A DNA stretch of 64,000 nucleotides from Chryseobacterium sp. IHB B 17019 (GCF_001456155.1 NZ_CP013293.1:3968001-4032000), one strand, 5' to 3'; shown: positions 53,958 to 64,000, numbered from the stretch's first letter. Notes: a model not told the origin generated them from the letters alone. Numbers and translations: made by a program.

Positions 53958-54145
53958 CAAAAATTTAAAAAACACATTTTAATGAAAAATTTTAACTAAG
54001 ATTTATTAGCTATTTCTTGATTTCTAATTTAGAAAAATTCTTCCACACCTTTAATACCTTAGAAAATATGTAGGTCTTTTGATTAATTATTGGTTAATCG
54101 AATAACCCGTTATATTCTTTATAATTAATAAACATAAAAACACGT

Positions 54146-57100
54146 ATGAAAAAAAAATCTATTTCTAAGATTTTTACTGCAATACTCTGTATTGCTTCCG
54201 TTCATGCTACTGCTAACTTACCGTCAGCACCGGGTAATTCAGGTAGAGCATTGAGCAAAATGGCAGGCAACTATCTGCCGCCATATCTTTACAACCTTGA
54301 TTCAAATATCGTCATTCAACAAAATGTGAATGAGAAGGGATTGGTAGTGCTAGAAGGTAAATTGACAAAGTCTTTCTTAAACGACCATGTAAGATTATCA
54401 GTCAAGTATAAAGATTCCCAGGGAAATTGGGTTACTGGCTGGTGTAAAATGCTATATTCTTACAATCAGTACAATGAAACTGTTAAAGCCAGTTTTGAAC
54501 TTCCTGCATCCGTACAAAGCTCATATGATTTGAAAGTTGAGCTTAGTTCCGATACAAATCTTACAGACTTTAATACGATCGTCTGGAATAAATCCATACA
54601 ACATTATAAGTTTGGAGATTACGCCGCTACAAATTGCGACCTTGACGAAAATGAATACACCATTCTTTTAACTCCCAAAAAAGAAGGAACACTTATTACG
54701 GATCCAAGTGGTAAGGTAACGGGTGTGAAAGATAGAGTAACTTCGGTTTATTCGTGGAACAAGATCGGAAATGTTCAAATGGATAATAAAAAGGATGATG
54801 TTGTCTTTTCTCCTGCCTCTCCCGCCTCTCTTATTGATAATTCTGGTGTGAAATCCATTAAAATGGTCAATCAGGGAACAGCAAGTAATATTCTTGGCTC
54901 AACTCCGGAATATATTTATAATAATATAGCAGGTCATCCAACACCGTATTTATACAGTTATAATGATCCCGTTTATATGTTTGCAGGTAAATTTTCCATC
55001 AACGGACTAATGCTGAAATTCAGCAAGTGGGAAGGTGAAACAAACGGGTTAGGATATCATGATTTCACAAATCCTACTCAGCTTCAGAGTAAGTATTTTA
55101 ATACATTGAATACCATTCATAAAAAGCTTTCCGAGTTTATCACAGATCAGGAACCAATTGTAGTTGTTTCAAGTCAGGCCACTGGATTAAGGGTTTATAA
55201 AAACAATGGCTCGTTCATTACCTTAACTGCTGATAGTAATTATGGAGCTGCATTCTTCGGATATGGAAATGATCAGGCAGGAGCAAGAAGAGGTCCCGGA
55301 TCTGAAAATTTAATTATTTCAAATACTCCGGAAATGACGTTCTACGGAATGGGTGCACTTCGGAATGATGCCACAACAACTTCACAATCTATACGATCTT
55401 TACAGGATATACAAAGCGAGATTGCTAAGTTTATTAATTATGTGGGAATTTTTGATACAGCTTTAGATACGGGAGAGTGTTCTAATGGATGCTATAGCCT
55501 AAAAGCTGGGGCTATTCCTGATAATAATAGCATCGCTGACTGGACCAAGGCACCAAATAGCTATATTTTTGTTCCCAATCAAGAAAATGACGGATTATAT
55601 ATACCCGTAAAGAAAGCATATGTTATGTGGAGAAATGGAGCACATATGGGTGGAGGGTCTATTCCTGATGGAAATATTACAGCAGATGTTTATTGGGAAG
55701 ATGTTCCTGGTTTAATTAAGTCTAAGACAAATTATGCATTAGAAATTATAGGTCTTGGTGAAAACGCAAAAATTAAAGTTCCTATTAATAAGTCCAAAGA
55801 AGGAAATGCAGTAATAGCACTTAGAGGTTCTGACGGCCAGATTTACTGGTCATGGCATATTTGGGTAACAGATGACCCGCGTAACGGAACAAAATATAAA
55901 AGTTTTGACGGTGTAACAAGGCAAAGAAATGACGGTACAATAGAACCTATCCCTACTTCAGATTGGGGTTGGATGGATCGAAACTTAGGAGCTTTAACAG
56001 GTACAATTACGTCTGATGATTGGAATAGATCAGGTGGATTACTTTATCAATGGGGTAGGAAAGATCCACAACCACCTCTGCAGCATAAAAATGATTTTTA
56101 TGAAGTTACTGGTACAGTGGGGAGAATCAGACATCAGGCATTTATAGATAATACTAATAGTACTACATGGCAGAAAATAAATACATTTTCAAAATATATA
56201 AAATTATCAAATGCAAATGTTCAGAATAACATCCGTTTTGCGGTTAATAATCCGTTGGGGCTTATTTATATAAATAAAGATGATAATTCCGGACAAGCAT
56301 ATTATAAAACGGGTAGCGCAGATAATTTAAACGCCCCAATAAACTGGTTCGGAACATCTTCTGCTTTACCAGCAAACAGATTAAGTGAATTAAATTTATG
56401 GTCTGATAATTCACAAGGACTTACTATTGTTAATTATAACGAAAACATTGCAGCGGCACCATATAGGGATAAGTCATCTTATGATCCATGTCCAAATGGA
56501 TGGAGAATTCCTTCTATGTTGGTAGCAAATTTGGCAGAAGATGTAAGGCTGGATTTTAGTCCGTTTGGTATTAAGAATACGATAAAACTTAATCAACTTG
56601 ATTATGATGAAAATGCGAATGGTATAAAAACATATCACTATAAAATAAAACCTAATGATTTTAATGTTCCTGATTATTTTAAAGGCTTTAAGGTTTATTC
56701 AAATTTTGGTATTGATATGTCGAATGTAGGAGGCAACAATATGGGAATATTTCCTGGCAATGGAGCTATTCTACGAAATTATCATGTGGGTCAATATACT
56801 GATCAGCATCATGTTGGAATCTGGACTTCTACAATGCATAAAGCTGCTGTAAATAATGTGCCAGTAACCGGAGCGGCATCTTTAAGTATGATTCCGGATA
56901 AAGATCAACCCTATGTAATAGATCCTAATCTGCCCAATGTAACTGGGATATTTTGGTATAATCCTATGTATAGTGCGACAACACAGGATGCAGCTGCTTG
57001 TAGATGTATCAAAGACCCATTATATATAGTAAATCAATATGATTTTCCAACAGAATTTTTTAATGATGAAGTAGAATATATTACCGGAATAAGCAATCCT

Positions 57101-58786
57101 AACAGTTACAATATCGTTAAATCTTCTACAGTTTCGGAATTAAATATCCCTATTAGTAAAGCGTTTTCTGTTCAAAGTCAATTATTAAATAATAAAGAGA
57201 TTTTGAATTCGCTTAATTTTAATAATCTTAGAGTAAATGTTTTGTGGACGGATAATAAAAACTTAATAAGTCAGATCAAACTTTCTAATATAAGTCCATC
57301 ATCATTGAATGATATTTCAACTACAAATATTAATGTAAAAATAGCGGCTAATCAGGCTGGTAACGCTGTAATAACCTTACGTAACGGCAGTACTGCTAAT
57401 CCTGTTTACTGGAGCTGGCATATATGGGTGACTAATACAAATGTTGAGACCATAAAGTATACGACTGACAAGCCAGTTAATGAGGCTCCTAATTATGTAA
57501 ATTATATAAAACAAGGAAGAATATTAGAAACCGAATTTATGGATAGAAATCTTGGAGCTCAGGATATGATGCCTGGCGTTTCAGGAACTCCAAGTTCTGC
57601 AGATTTGGCAAAAATAAGACTTTCAGGAGGATTGCATTATCAATGGGGAAGAAAAGATCCGATTCCTCCATTCATTAATATCGGTGGATCTACATATAAT
57701 ATCTATCTAGGTAATGTTGATGATAATGGAAATATTACTTATCCTACAACGCTTTCATCAGCTGCATACGATGCCGGGTATATTGTAGAATCAAATGTAT
57801 ACAGAAATTCATCCAATGCTAATATTTTAGCTGTAGATAATATCTTTGAAAAAATATCAAAAGTATTAGCCTATTCTGTAAAAAATCCATTAGTCTTTAT
57901 GAAACCTAGTAATAAACAACCATACAAAGCAGGAGCAACTAATGGCTCTGATTGGTTGACTAACGAAACCAACATTGCTCCGGACCGATGGGGTAGAGGA
58001 GGCAATAAATCACCATTTGATCCATGTCCTGAAGGGTGGAGGATTCCTGATGTTACTTCTATTGCTCAGGAAATTAAAACATTCGGGGCCACTCCTTTTT
58101 ATAAAAAAGGGATAATAGAAAATGCTTCTTATAAATTTACAACAGAATATTTAGGGAGAGGGTTCTCATATAGTGGACACTGGGCGTTTATCTTTGATAA
58201 TGCTGCTTATAAAATAGGTAATTATTCTATAGCTGGAATTCGGGGGGCTAGAACGGTAACGGGAAGTTCTACATCAGTCATTAATTCTAATGTTGATAGG
58301 GGATATTTCAGAATTTGGATGGCAGGGTTATCATATTCATATGGTCGTCCAATGTCTTTAGGAGGCGATGTGAGTTATTCAACCCTCCAGCCTTATGAAG
58401 ATAATAATGATCCTTACTTCGGAGCCAGTTGCCGATGCGTAAAAATAAAAACAGACGGTGCAAACGAGGCAGGACCAGTACCAAGATTACAAGTAACAAC
58501 CACTTCAACAGCAAAAGCATCAAATGTTTTAGCAAAAGCAATAATTGAAGAAAAAGTAGCCCAAAATAAGCTTGAATTATTCCCGAACCCAGTGAAAAGT
58601 ATTTTATACATCAAAGGCAATGATAAAGTAAAAGAATATCATTATCAGGTGTACAATATGTCTGGGCAGTTAGTGAGATCCGGTAAGTTTGAAAATGAAC
58701 AGACTGATCTTTCCTCTTTAATAACCGGAGCATATTTAATAAGAATAAACGATTCTGAAACACTAGCGAAGATTATCAAAGAATAA
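54146..58786 (+). CDS. Large T9SS-secreted protein with two FISUMP modules
   Basis: 1546 residues. Signal peptide about 1-23. A region of unknown fold follows (about 24-460). Two similar modules come next, at about 465-955 and 985-1435. Each has a YWSWHIWVT strand, a (W/F)MDRNLGA motif, GG/GLxYQWGRKDP, a DPCPxGWRIP motif and a closing CRC(I/V)K. This is the pattern of the Fibrobacter succinogenes major paralogous (FISUMP) domain. A type A T9SS sorting domain (about 1475-1546, LELFPNPVKSILYI) ends it. Likely surface adhesin or binding protein; ligand unknown. The next gene is a paralogue. Confidence 0.88.
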   Translation: MKKKSISKIFTAILCIASVHATANLPSAPGNSGRALSKMAGNYLPPYLYNLDSNIVIQQNVNEKGLVVLEGKLTKSFLNDHVRLSVKYKDSQGNWVTGWCKMLYSYNQYNETVKASFELPASVQSSYDLKVELSSDTNLTDFNTIVWNKSIQHYKFGDYAATNCDLDENEYTILLTPKKEGTLITDPSGKVTGVKDRVTSVYSWNKIGNVQMDNKKDDVVFSPASPASLIDNSGVKSIKMVNQGTASNILGSTPEYIYNNIAGHPTPYLYSYNDPVYMFAGKFSINGLMLKFSKWEGETNGLGYHDFTNPTQLQSKYFNTLNTIHKKLSEFITDQEPIVVVSSQATGLRVYKNNGSFITLTADSNYGAAFFGYGNDQAGARRGPGSENLIISNTPEMTFYGMGALRNDATTTSQSIRSLQDIQSEIAKFINYVGIFDTALDTGECSNGCYSLKAGAIPDNNSIADWTKAPNSYIFVPNQENDGLYIPVKKAYVMWRNGAHMGGGSIPDGNITADVYWEDVPGLIKSKTNYALEIIGLGENAKIKVPINKSKEGNAVIALRGSDGQIYWSWHIWVTDDPRNGTKYKSFDGVTRQRNDGTIEPIPTSDWGWMDRNLGALTGTITSDDWNRSGGLLYQWGRKDPQPPLQHKNDFYEVTGTVGRIRHQAFIDNTNSTTWQKINTFSKYIKLSNANVQNNIRFAVNNPLGLIYINKDDNSGQAYYKTGSADNLNAPINWFGTSSALPANRLSELNLWSDNSQGLTIVNYNENIAAAPYRDKSSYDPCPNGWRIPSMLVANLAEDVRLDFSPFGIKNTIKLNQLDYDENANGIKTYHYKIKPNDFNVPDYFKGFKVYSNFGIDMSNVGGNNMGIFPGNGAILRNYHVGQYTDQHHVGIWTSTMHKAAVNNVPVTGAASLSMIPDKDQPYVIDPNLPNVTGIFWYNPMYSATTQDAAACRCIKDPLYIVNQYDFPTEFFNDEVEYITGISNPNSYNIVKSSTVSELNIPISKAFSVQSQLLNNKEILNSLNFNNLRVNVLWTDNKNLISQIKLSNISPSSLNDISTTNINVKIAANQAGNAVITLRNGSTANPVYWSWHIWVTNTNVETIKYTTDKPVNEAPNYVNYIKQGRILETEFMDRNLGAQDMMPGVSGTPSSADLAKIRLSGGLHYQWGRKDPIPPFINIGGSTYNIYLGNVDDNGNITYPTTLSSAAYDAGYIVESNVYRNSSNANILAVDNIFEKISKVLAYSVKNPLVFMKPSNKQPYKAGATNGSDWLTNETNIAPDRWGRGGNKSPFDPCPEGWRIPDVTSIAQEIKTFGATPFYKKGIIENASYKFTTEYLGRGFSYSGHWAFIFDNAAYKIGNYSIAGIRGARTVTGSSTSVINSNVDRGYFRIWMAGLSYSYGRPMSLGGDVSYSTLQPYEDNNDPYFGASCRCVKIKTDGANEAGPVPRLQVTTTSTAKASNVLAKAIIEEKVAQNKLELFPNPVKSILYIKGNDKVKEYHYQVYNMSGQLVRSGKFENEQTDLSSLITGAYLIRINDSETLAKIIKE

Positions 58787-59101
58787 AAACATTAAAAACA
58801 ATGATTTAATAAGGCAGCACCTAGGTGTTGTCTTTTTTTTGTTTCTGTATTATTTACGTAATCTATTGCTTTTTCATTATTAATATTAATTTAAATTGAT
58901 TATAAGCATAAAAATTTTTTCAAAAAATGCAGTATTTTCGCAATGCTCAAGTTGGAAAATGAAATTTTGACACATATAATTTAATAATTTTATTTATTTA
59001 ATAGGTAATTTTATTTATTTAAGTGTTATTTATAAAATAAATCGATTTTTTTTAACAAGGGTTTAAATGTTGTACTTCAAAAGACACACAAAATCAAGGA
59101 T
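58787..59101. other. Intergenic region between the FISUMP paralogues
   Basis: About 315 bp, very AT-rich. It holds the terminator of the first gene and a 17-bp exact direct repeat TAATTTTATTTATTTAA at 58985-59001 and 59006-59022. No coding frame and no clear promoter could be recognised. Confidence 0.55.
58812..58840 (+). terminator. Terminator of the first FISUMP gene
   Basis: GGCAGCACC / GGTGTTGTC pair (two G-U) over a TA loop, followed by eight T, 26 bp behind the stop. Confidence 0.8.
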
Positions 59102-62100
59102 ATGAAAAAGTCACTTAACATTTTTGCGGCAATGCTATGTTGCCTAGTCACGAACGAAATTTATGCCGGGACAAGTTTTGAATGGAAGAAGAAAAATTCT
59201 CTCTGCAATGCAGAATTTTCAAATTTTGAGAAAATTCCAGACTCCATAATAAAATCTTCTACAGCAGATAGAAAACCGGTAAGCTTTAATACAAAAGCAT
59301 TAGAAAAAACTTCAAAATCACTTTTGCCGGATTGGACCAAAGCACCCAATAGTTATATTTTTGATCCCGTAAGTAATAGTGACGGGCTCTATATTCCGGT
59401 AAAAAAAGCCTATGTCATGTGGGAGCAGGACAAATATATAGGCGGTTCCTCCATTCCCACAGGAAAAATAACGGCTGATGTTTTATGGGAAGATGTACAT
59501 GGCCTGATAAAATCAGGTCCGGGCTACACGCTCGAAATAGCGGATTCCGGACAGAATGCAAAAATCAAAGTTCCAATTAATAAAGCCAAAAAAGGAAATG
59601 CGGTTATAGCATTCAGGATAGATGGGGAGATCTATTGGTCATGGCATGTCTGGGTGACAGATGATCCTACCAACGGATCCCGATATAAAAGCTTCCCAAA
59701 TCTCAAAAGAGAAAGAGCAAACGGCATTATTGAAGCAATTCCGGATGCAGACTGGGGCTGGATGGATCGAAACTTGGGAGCGGTAACAAGCTCCATTACT
59801 GCCAATGATTGGAACAGGAACGGCGGACTGCTTTATCAATGGGGAAGAAAAGATCCAATACCGCCTTTGGTTTATAGGGGAAATGATTTTTATGAGGTTT
59901 CCGGTTCCATCGGGAGAGTGAGACATAGAGGAGCGAAAAACTTTACCGGAGCAACTTCCATAGATAATTTAAGGAAATTCGTGTTGCTTTCAAATGCAAA
60001 TATTACCAATAATATCAGGTTATCCGTAAAAAACCCTTTAAGTCTTATCTATGTAAATAAAGATGATAATTCCGGACTTGCTTACTATAACAATAATGCC
60101 AATTTAATGGTCAATTGGTTTGGTAAAATGTCGGGATTGAGTGACAATCGGTTACCGGAGCTTAATCTCTGGTCTGATAATTCTCAAGGGTTGATAAATA
60201 CAAATTATAATGCTAATGATGCGGCACAACCTTACAAGAACAAATCATCCTATGATCCCTGTCCTAATGGTTGGAGGCTTCCTTCAGTATTAGTGGCAAA
60301 TTTGGCCTCTGCAAGTTATATCGATGATATCAGAGTAGATTATTCTCCTTATGGAGTGAGGACCAACATGGGAAAAAATGTTTTTGAACAAAACGGATAT
60401 CACATCATAAAACCTACCCATTCCGGAGTTCCGAGCTTTATGGTTGGAGCAAAATTATATCCAAACGTTGGTTTTGATTTTTCTAATGTCGGAGGATTGA
60501 ACATGGGATTGTACCCGGGCACGGGTGTATTGTCTATTAATGCCCATTTAGGACAATACTCTGATCAGCATCATGTTGCTTTATGGACGGCAACAATGCC
60601 GAGACAATTTGATGCAACACCTGCGGTAGGAGCGAGAACCCTCTTCATGATCCCGGACAAAGGACAGCCGGATATACCAGATCCCAATTTCCCAAATGTG
60701 CAGGGGAGATATTGGTATTTTCCTTTAGGGACAAGTGTAACATCAGATGCTAATGGATGCAGATGTGTGAAAGACCCGCTGTATATAGTAAATGACTATA
60801 ATTTTCCCACGGTATATCTTGTTCCTCCTACAGAATACCGTGAAGGCCTTGAAAACCCGAACACGTATCAGGCAGTAAAGGCAGGATCTTCATTTACAAT
60901 TGATATTCCTGTAAGCAAAGCATTTTCTGTACAAAGCCAGATTTTAAATAATAAAGATATTTTAGACCCGATAAGTTATAATAACCTTCAAGCCAATGTT
61001 TTTTGGACAACGAATACTAATTTGATCAATAAATTATCTGTACTCAATCCTTCACCGGGTTCTTTGTCTGAGATTTCAAATTCAAAAATTTCAGTTACGG
61101 TAAATCCTAATCAAAGTGGTAATGCAGTAATCACACTGCATAATGGAAGTGTTTCAAATCCCGTGTACTGGTCTTGGCATATCTGGATTACCGATACACC
61201 ACTAGGTAGTTATAATTATACTACAGAACTTCCGGATACTTCGGTTCCTAATTATATTAATTTTGTTAAAAAAGCTGATAATGTTTTCCAAACAGAATTT
61301 ATGGACAGAAATTTGGGAGCTGTTGACGCGTTTCCTACCGTAGCAAATCCGCTTACACCTACCGCGGCAGAGTTGGCCAAAATTAAAGCTTCTACAGGAT
61401 TACATTATCAATGGGGAAGAAAAGATCCGCTGCCTGTTTTTCAGTATGCGGACGACAGGGCGTCATACTCTGTTTATTTAGGAAGTCTTACCGCAAGTGG
61501 AACGTTGGCTTATACCGCACTTTCTGCTGCGAATTATAATAATATGACAGGAAGCTTTATTGTTCCCTATAATACTTATACTAATACAGCAAATGCCAAT
61601 GTTTTAGCGGCAGATAAAGTTTCAGATAAAATAGCAAAAGTATTATCATATTCTGTGAAAAACCCTTTGACCTATATGATTCCAAGTGCTTTTGCTCCCT
61701 ACAACAGCGCCACCCCATCTTATACTAATGGAACAGACTGGCTGGCCAACGAGCCCAATCTCGCTCCGGACAGATGGGGAAGAGGTGGCAAAAAATCTCC
61801 GTTTGATCCTTGTCCTGCCGGGTGGAGAATTCCTGATCTTTCAAGTGTGGCAATCGCCTCCGGAAAAGATTTCGGTATGACACCTTGGTATAAAATAGAC
61901 AAAAATGTAGCAACTTCATATAGCGTAATAACTGATTATTTAGGACAAAGAGTAAGAAGGAGTGCAACATACAGCTATACTATTGGGTATATGTTTATGA
62001 ATCCTTCCTATCGTATAGGAAACTATCCAAATTCCGGTTCACGGGGATTTAGAAGCGTGATGAGCAATCAGACTGCAACAGGAACTTACAATTTTATAAA

Positions 62101-62602
62101 TTATCAATATCCAGGGGTCTGGACAGCAGCTCTCAATGCAAATTATATCGGAAGACCTATCAATGTTTTGTTTGACGCAGCCGCTACAGCCAATCGTATG
62201 ATTGCTTTTCATGACAATAATGATCCTTATTTCGGAATGAGCTGCCGTTGCGTAAAAATAAAGTATGACGCTAATGGAAATGAAGAAGGAGTAATTCCCA
62301 GAGTACGCATCACATCTTTACCTGCAGCCAAATCAGCCGCTCTTCTAAGTAAAAATGATGCACTGGAAATTATAAATGACAAAAAAATCTCATTATTCCC
62401 AGTTCCAGTGAAAGATGAGTTATATATCGACGCTCCGGATAATAAGGATGGTTATTATTATCAGATCTATAACATGTCTGGTCAGCTTGTGAAAACCGGT
62501 AAGTTTGAAGATGGAAAAACAAATGTATCTTCATTGATTTCAGGGACTTATCTGGTGAGGGTTAATTCTTCAAAAGAAGCTATAAAAATTATTAAGGATT
62601 AA
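59102..62602 (+). CDS. T9SS-secreted FISUMP paralogue
   Basis: 1166 residues. Signal peptide 1-22. From about residue 77 (DWTKAPNSYIF) it follows the first FISUMP protein closely: YWSWHVWVTDDP, WMDRNLGAV, YQWGRKDP, YDPCPNGWRLP in module 1, and YWSWHIWITD, FMDRNLGAV, FDPCPAGWRIP, CRCVK in module 2. Its sorting domain is ISLFPVPVKDELYI at about 1097. It lacks the roughly 435-residue N-terminal region of its neighbour, so the pair arose by duplication with gain or loss of that domain. Confidence 0.88.
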   Translation: MKKSLNIFAAMLCCLVTNEIYAGTSFEWKKKNSLCNAEFSNFEKIPDSIIKSSTADRKPVSFNTKALEKTSKSLLPDWTKAPNSYIFDPVSNSDGLYIPVKKAYVMWEQDKYIGGSSIPTGKITADVLWEDVHGLIKSGPGYTLEIADSGQNAKIKVPINKAKKGNAVIAFRIDGEIYWSWHVWVTDDPTNGSRYKSFPNLKRERANGIIEAIPDADWGWMDRNLGAVTSSITANDWNRNGGLLYQWGRKDPIPPLVYRGNDFYEVSGSIGRVRHRGAKNFTGATSIDNLRKFVLLSNANITNNIRLSVKNPLSLIYVNKDDNSGLAYYNNNANLMVNWFGKMSGLSDNRLPELNLWSDNSQGLINTNYNANDAAQPYKNKSSYDPCPNGWRLPSVLVANLASASYIDDIRVDYSPYGVRTNMGKNVFEQNGYHIIKPTHSGVPSFMVGAKLYPNVGFDFSNVGGLNMGLYPGTGVLSINAHLGQYSDQHHVALWTATMPRQFDATPAVGARTLFMIPDKGQPDIPDPNFPNVQGRYWYFPLGTSVTSDANGCRCVKDPLYIVNDYNFPTVYLVPPTEYREGLENPNTYQAVKAGSSFTIDIPVSKAFSVQSQILNNKDILDPISYNNLQANVFWTTNTNLINKLSVLNPSPGSLSEISNSKISVTVNPNQSGNAVITLHNGSVSNPVYWSWHIWITDTPLGSYNYTTELPDTSVPNYINFVKKADNVFQTEFMDRNLGAVDAFPTVANPLTPTAAELAKIKASTGLHYQWGRKDPLPVFQYADDRASYSVYLGSLTASGTLAYTALSAANYNNMTGSFIVPYNTYTNTANANVLAADKVSDKIAKVLSYSVKNPLTYMIPSAFAPYNSATPSYTNGTDWLANEPNLAPDRWGRGGKKSPFDPCPAGWRIPDLSSVAIASGKDFGMTPWYKIDKNVATSYSVITDYLGQRVRRSATYSYTIGYMFMNPSYRIGNYPNSGSRGFRSVMSNQTATGTYNFINYQYPGVWTAALNANYIGRPINVLFDAAATANRMIAFHDNNDPYFGMSCRCVKIKYDANGNEEGVIPRVRITSLPAAKSAALLSKNDALEIINDKKISLFPVPVKDELYIDAPDNKDGYYYQIYNMSGQLVKTGKFEDGKTNVSSLISGTYLVRVNSSKEAIKIIKD

Positions 62603-62621
62603 ATATTTGAGATAATACTGA

Positions 62622-62656
62622 AAATGGGGTAAAGCGAAAGTTTTATCCCATTTGTT
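62622..62656 (+). terminator. Terminator of the second FISUMP gene
   Basis: AAATGGGGTAAA / TTTTATCCCATTT stem with a GCGAAAG loop, then a T-rich tail, 20 bp behind the stop. Confidence 0.75.
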
Positions 62657-62785
62657 TTGCTGTTATTTAAATAAAATTGATTAAAAAAATAGTAAATACA
62701 TAACTAAACTTAGGATTTAGCCATTGATATAAACTATCAATTGTTAAAATAGTGATATTACAAAACCTATCTAATAAAAAAACTT

Positions 62786-62793
62786 TACTTTTG
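62786..62793 (+). promoter_or_regulatory. -7 box of topA
   Basis: TACTTTTG matches TAnnTTTG 15 bp before the topA start. No TTG element at the usual spacing. Confidence 0.45.
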
Positions 62794-62808
62794 CAAAAAA
62801 TTTTTAGA

Positions 62809-64000
62809 ATGTCGAAAAATTTAGTAATCGTCGAATCACCGGCAAAAGCAAAAACTATTCAGAAATACTTAGGGAAGGATTTCGATGTGAAATCCAGTTT
62901 CGGGCACATCCGGGATTTACCTAAAAAGGGGATGGGGATTGATCTTGCCACATTCAGCCCGGATTACGAAGTTTCGGCGGATAAAAAGAAATTGGTAACA
63001 GAATTGAAAGCTGCCGTAAAAAAAGCCGAAATGGTTTGGCTGGCTTCCGATGAAGACCGCGAAGGGGAAGCAATTGCATGGCATTTAGCTGATGAATTAA
63101 AATTAAAGCCGGAAAATAGAAAAAGAATTGTTTTTCACGAGATTACTAAAAATGCCATTCTAAAAGCGATTGAAAACCCAAGAGATATTGATCAAAACTT
63201 AGTAAATGCACAACAGGCAAGAAGGGTTCTGGACAGAATCGTAGGTTTTGAAATGTCTCCGGTGCTCTGGAAAAAAGTAAAACCGGGATTATCAGCAGGA
63301 AGAGTACAGTCGGTTGCCGTAAGATTGATTGTTGAAAGGGAAAAAGAAATCCGTGAATTTGTTCCGAAAGCAAGTTTTAAGCTTGACGGAATTTTCCTAA
63401 ACAAATCCGAACAGGAAATTGCCGCTAAACTTAAAAAAGACTTCGAAAAAGAAGAAGACGCGGAAAAATTCTTAGAATTAGCAAAAACTACTGAATTCAA
63501 AGTTCTTAATGTTGAAACAAAACCCGGAACACGTTCTGCATCAGCTCCTTTTACAACTTCTACGTTACAACAGGAGGCTTCTTCAAGATTAGGATATAAT
63601 GTTACCAACACCATGCGTCTTGCCCAAAGGTTATATGAAGAAGGACACATTACCTATATGAGAACCGACTCGGTAAACCTTTCTCAGGAAGCTATTGAAG
63701 GTGCAAAAAAACAAATTATCGGGGAGTACGGCCCAGAATATTCTTCACCAAGAAATTACACTACAAAATCCGCATCAGCTCAGGAAGCCCACGAAGCCAT
63801 CCGTCCGACAGATTTTTCTGTAAAAACAATTGGTGATGCTCAATTAAGCAAATTATATCAATTAATATACAGAAGAACACTGGCTTCCCAGATGGCAAAT
63901 GCCAAAATTGAAAAAACAGTGATCGAAATCGGTAACGCAAAACTGCCTCACAATTTTGAAGCGCAAGGTGAAGTTATCATTTTTGATGGTTTCTTAAAAG
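62809..64000 (+). CDS. topA: DNA topoisomerase I, N-terminal part (cut by window edge)
   Basis: Type IA topoisomerase that relaxes negative supercoils. The 397 visible codons start MSKNLVIVESPAKAKTI (Toprim). The Toprim acidic motif is SDEDREGEAIAWH, LSAGRVQSVAVRLI follows, and the catalytic Tyr is in HITYMRTDSVN (about residue 284). HEAIRPTD is also intact. It runs off the right edge. Confidence 0.96.
   Translation, partial: MSKNLVIVESPAKAKTIQKYLGKDFDVKSSFGHIRDLPKKGMGIDLATFSPDYEVSADKKKLVTELKAAVKKAEMVWLASDEDREGEAIAWHLADELKLKPENRKRIVFHEITKNAILKAIENPRDIDQNLVNAQQARRVLDRIVGFEMSPVLWKKVKPGLSAGRVQSVAVRLIVEREKEIREFVPKASFKLDGIFLNKSEQEIAAKLKKDFEKEEDAEKFLELAKTTEFKVLNVETKPGTRSASAPFTTSTLQQEASSRLGYNVTNTMRLAQRLYEEGHITYMRTDSVNLSQEAIEGAKKQIIGEYGPEYSSPRNYTTKSASAQEAHEAIRPTDFSVKTIGDAQLSKLYQLIYRRTLASQMANAKIEKTVIEIGNAKLPHNFEAQGEVIIFDGFLK

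Noticed and set aside
63146..63650. Minus-strand frames at the right edge
   Set aside because: Shadows of topA, which continues through the window end without a stop.
1..64000. CRISPR array, tRNA or rRNA genes, prophage, insertion sequence
   Set aside because: I saw no regularly spaced repeats, cloverleaf sequences, rRNA signatures, transposase, integrase or phage structural genes on either strand.

Overview
The window is AT-rich chromosomal DNA of a Bacteroidota member, most likely a flavobacterium close to Chryseobacterium. Supporting signs are many -7 boxes of the form TAnnTTTG, type IX secretion (T9SS) C-terminal sorting domains, a complete flexirubin-type pigment locus with a tyrosine ammonia-lyase very like that of Flavobacterium johnsoniae, and short dispersed repeats typical of this group. 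I saw no rRNA, tRNA, CRISPR array, prophage or insertion sequence. The two edge genes, katA (left) and topA (right), are cut only by the window.

1-9800: katA diverges from oxyR with a small frameshifted gene between them. metK follows, behind a strong promoter and a SAM-II-like riboswitch. Next are an envelope protein, an ECF sigma factor with a 44-residue gene behind it, a HAD phosphatase, a reductase/isochorismatase pair divergent from an HxlR regulator, and trpS. 9175-14953 is a minus-strand housekeeping run: ileS, a DksA-like protein, two small proteins, lspA and a SanA-like protein. A secreted M23 peptidase (15323-17002) precedes the pigment locus.

17134-51509 is the pigment locus, which joins an aryl-polyene pathway to a dialkylresorcinol pathway. 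The left arm, mostly on the plus strand, has a CoA ligase, a halogenase-like flavoprotein (minus), tyrosine ammonia-lyase, ketoreductase, ketosynthase, ACP, an acyltransferase, a desaturase-like flavoprotein and a C45-type hydrolase/acyltransferase. Two genes without an obvious pigment role (a di-haem cytochrome lipoprotein and a T9SS VCBS/UnbV protein) separate it from the right arm. The right arm is one tightly packed minus-strand run of about 20 genes: exporter fused to acyltransferase, darA, darB, hotdog dehydratases, a BtrH-like protein, an ABC exporter, a thioesterase, ketosynthases, a chain-length-factor-like protein, ACP, LolA-like and lipoprotein partners, a deacetylase and a glycosyltransferase. 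Inferred scheme: tyrosine gives 4-coumarate, which is activated and extended to an aryl polyene on ACP. DarA/DarB make the resorcinol. An acyltransferase joins the two, and LolA/MMPL/ABC proteins deliver the product to the envelope.

51704-64000: two overlapping membrane-protein genes (one EpsG-like), then two tandem paralogous T9SS proteins with duplicated FISUMP modules, then topA.

The least ordinary observations are: a dispersed repeat read in frame inside a ketosynthase; a related repeat at the 5' end of the C45 gene, next to a T-run where one extra base appears to break a lipoprotein signal peptide; dehydratase-like proteins that seem to split the catalytic His and Glu between subunits; imperfect palindromes flanking both ACP genes; a SAM-II-like element on metK; and the duplicated FISUMP proteins.
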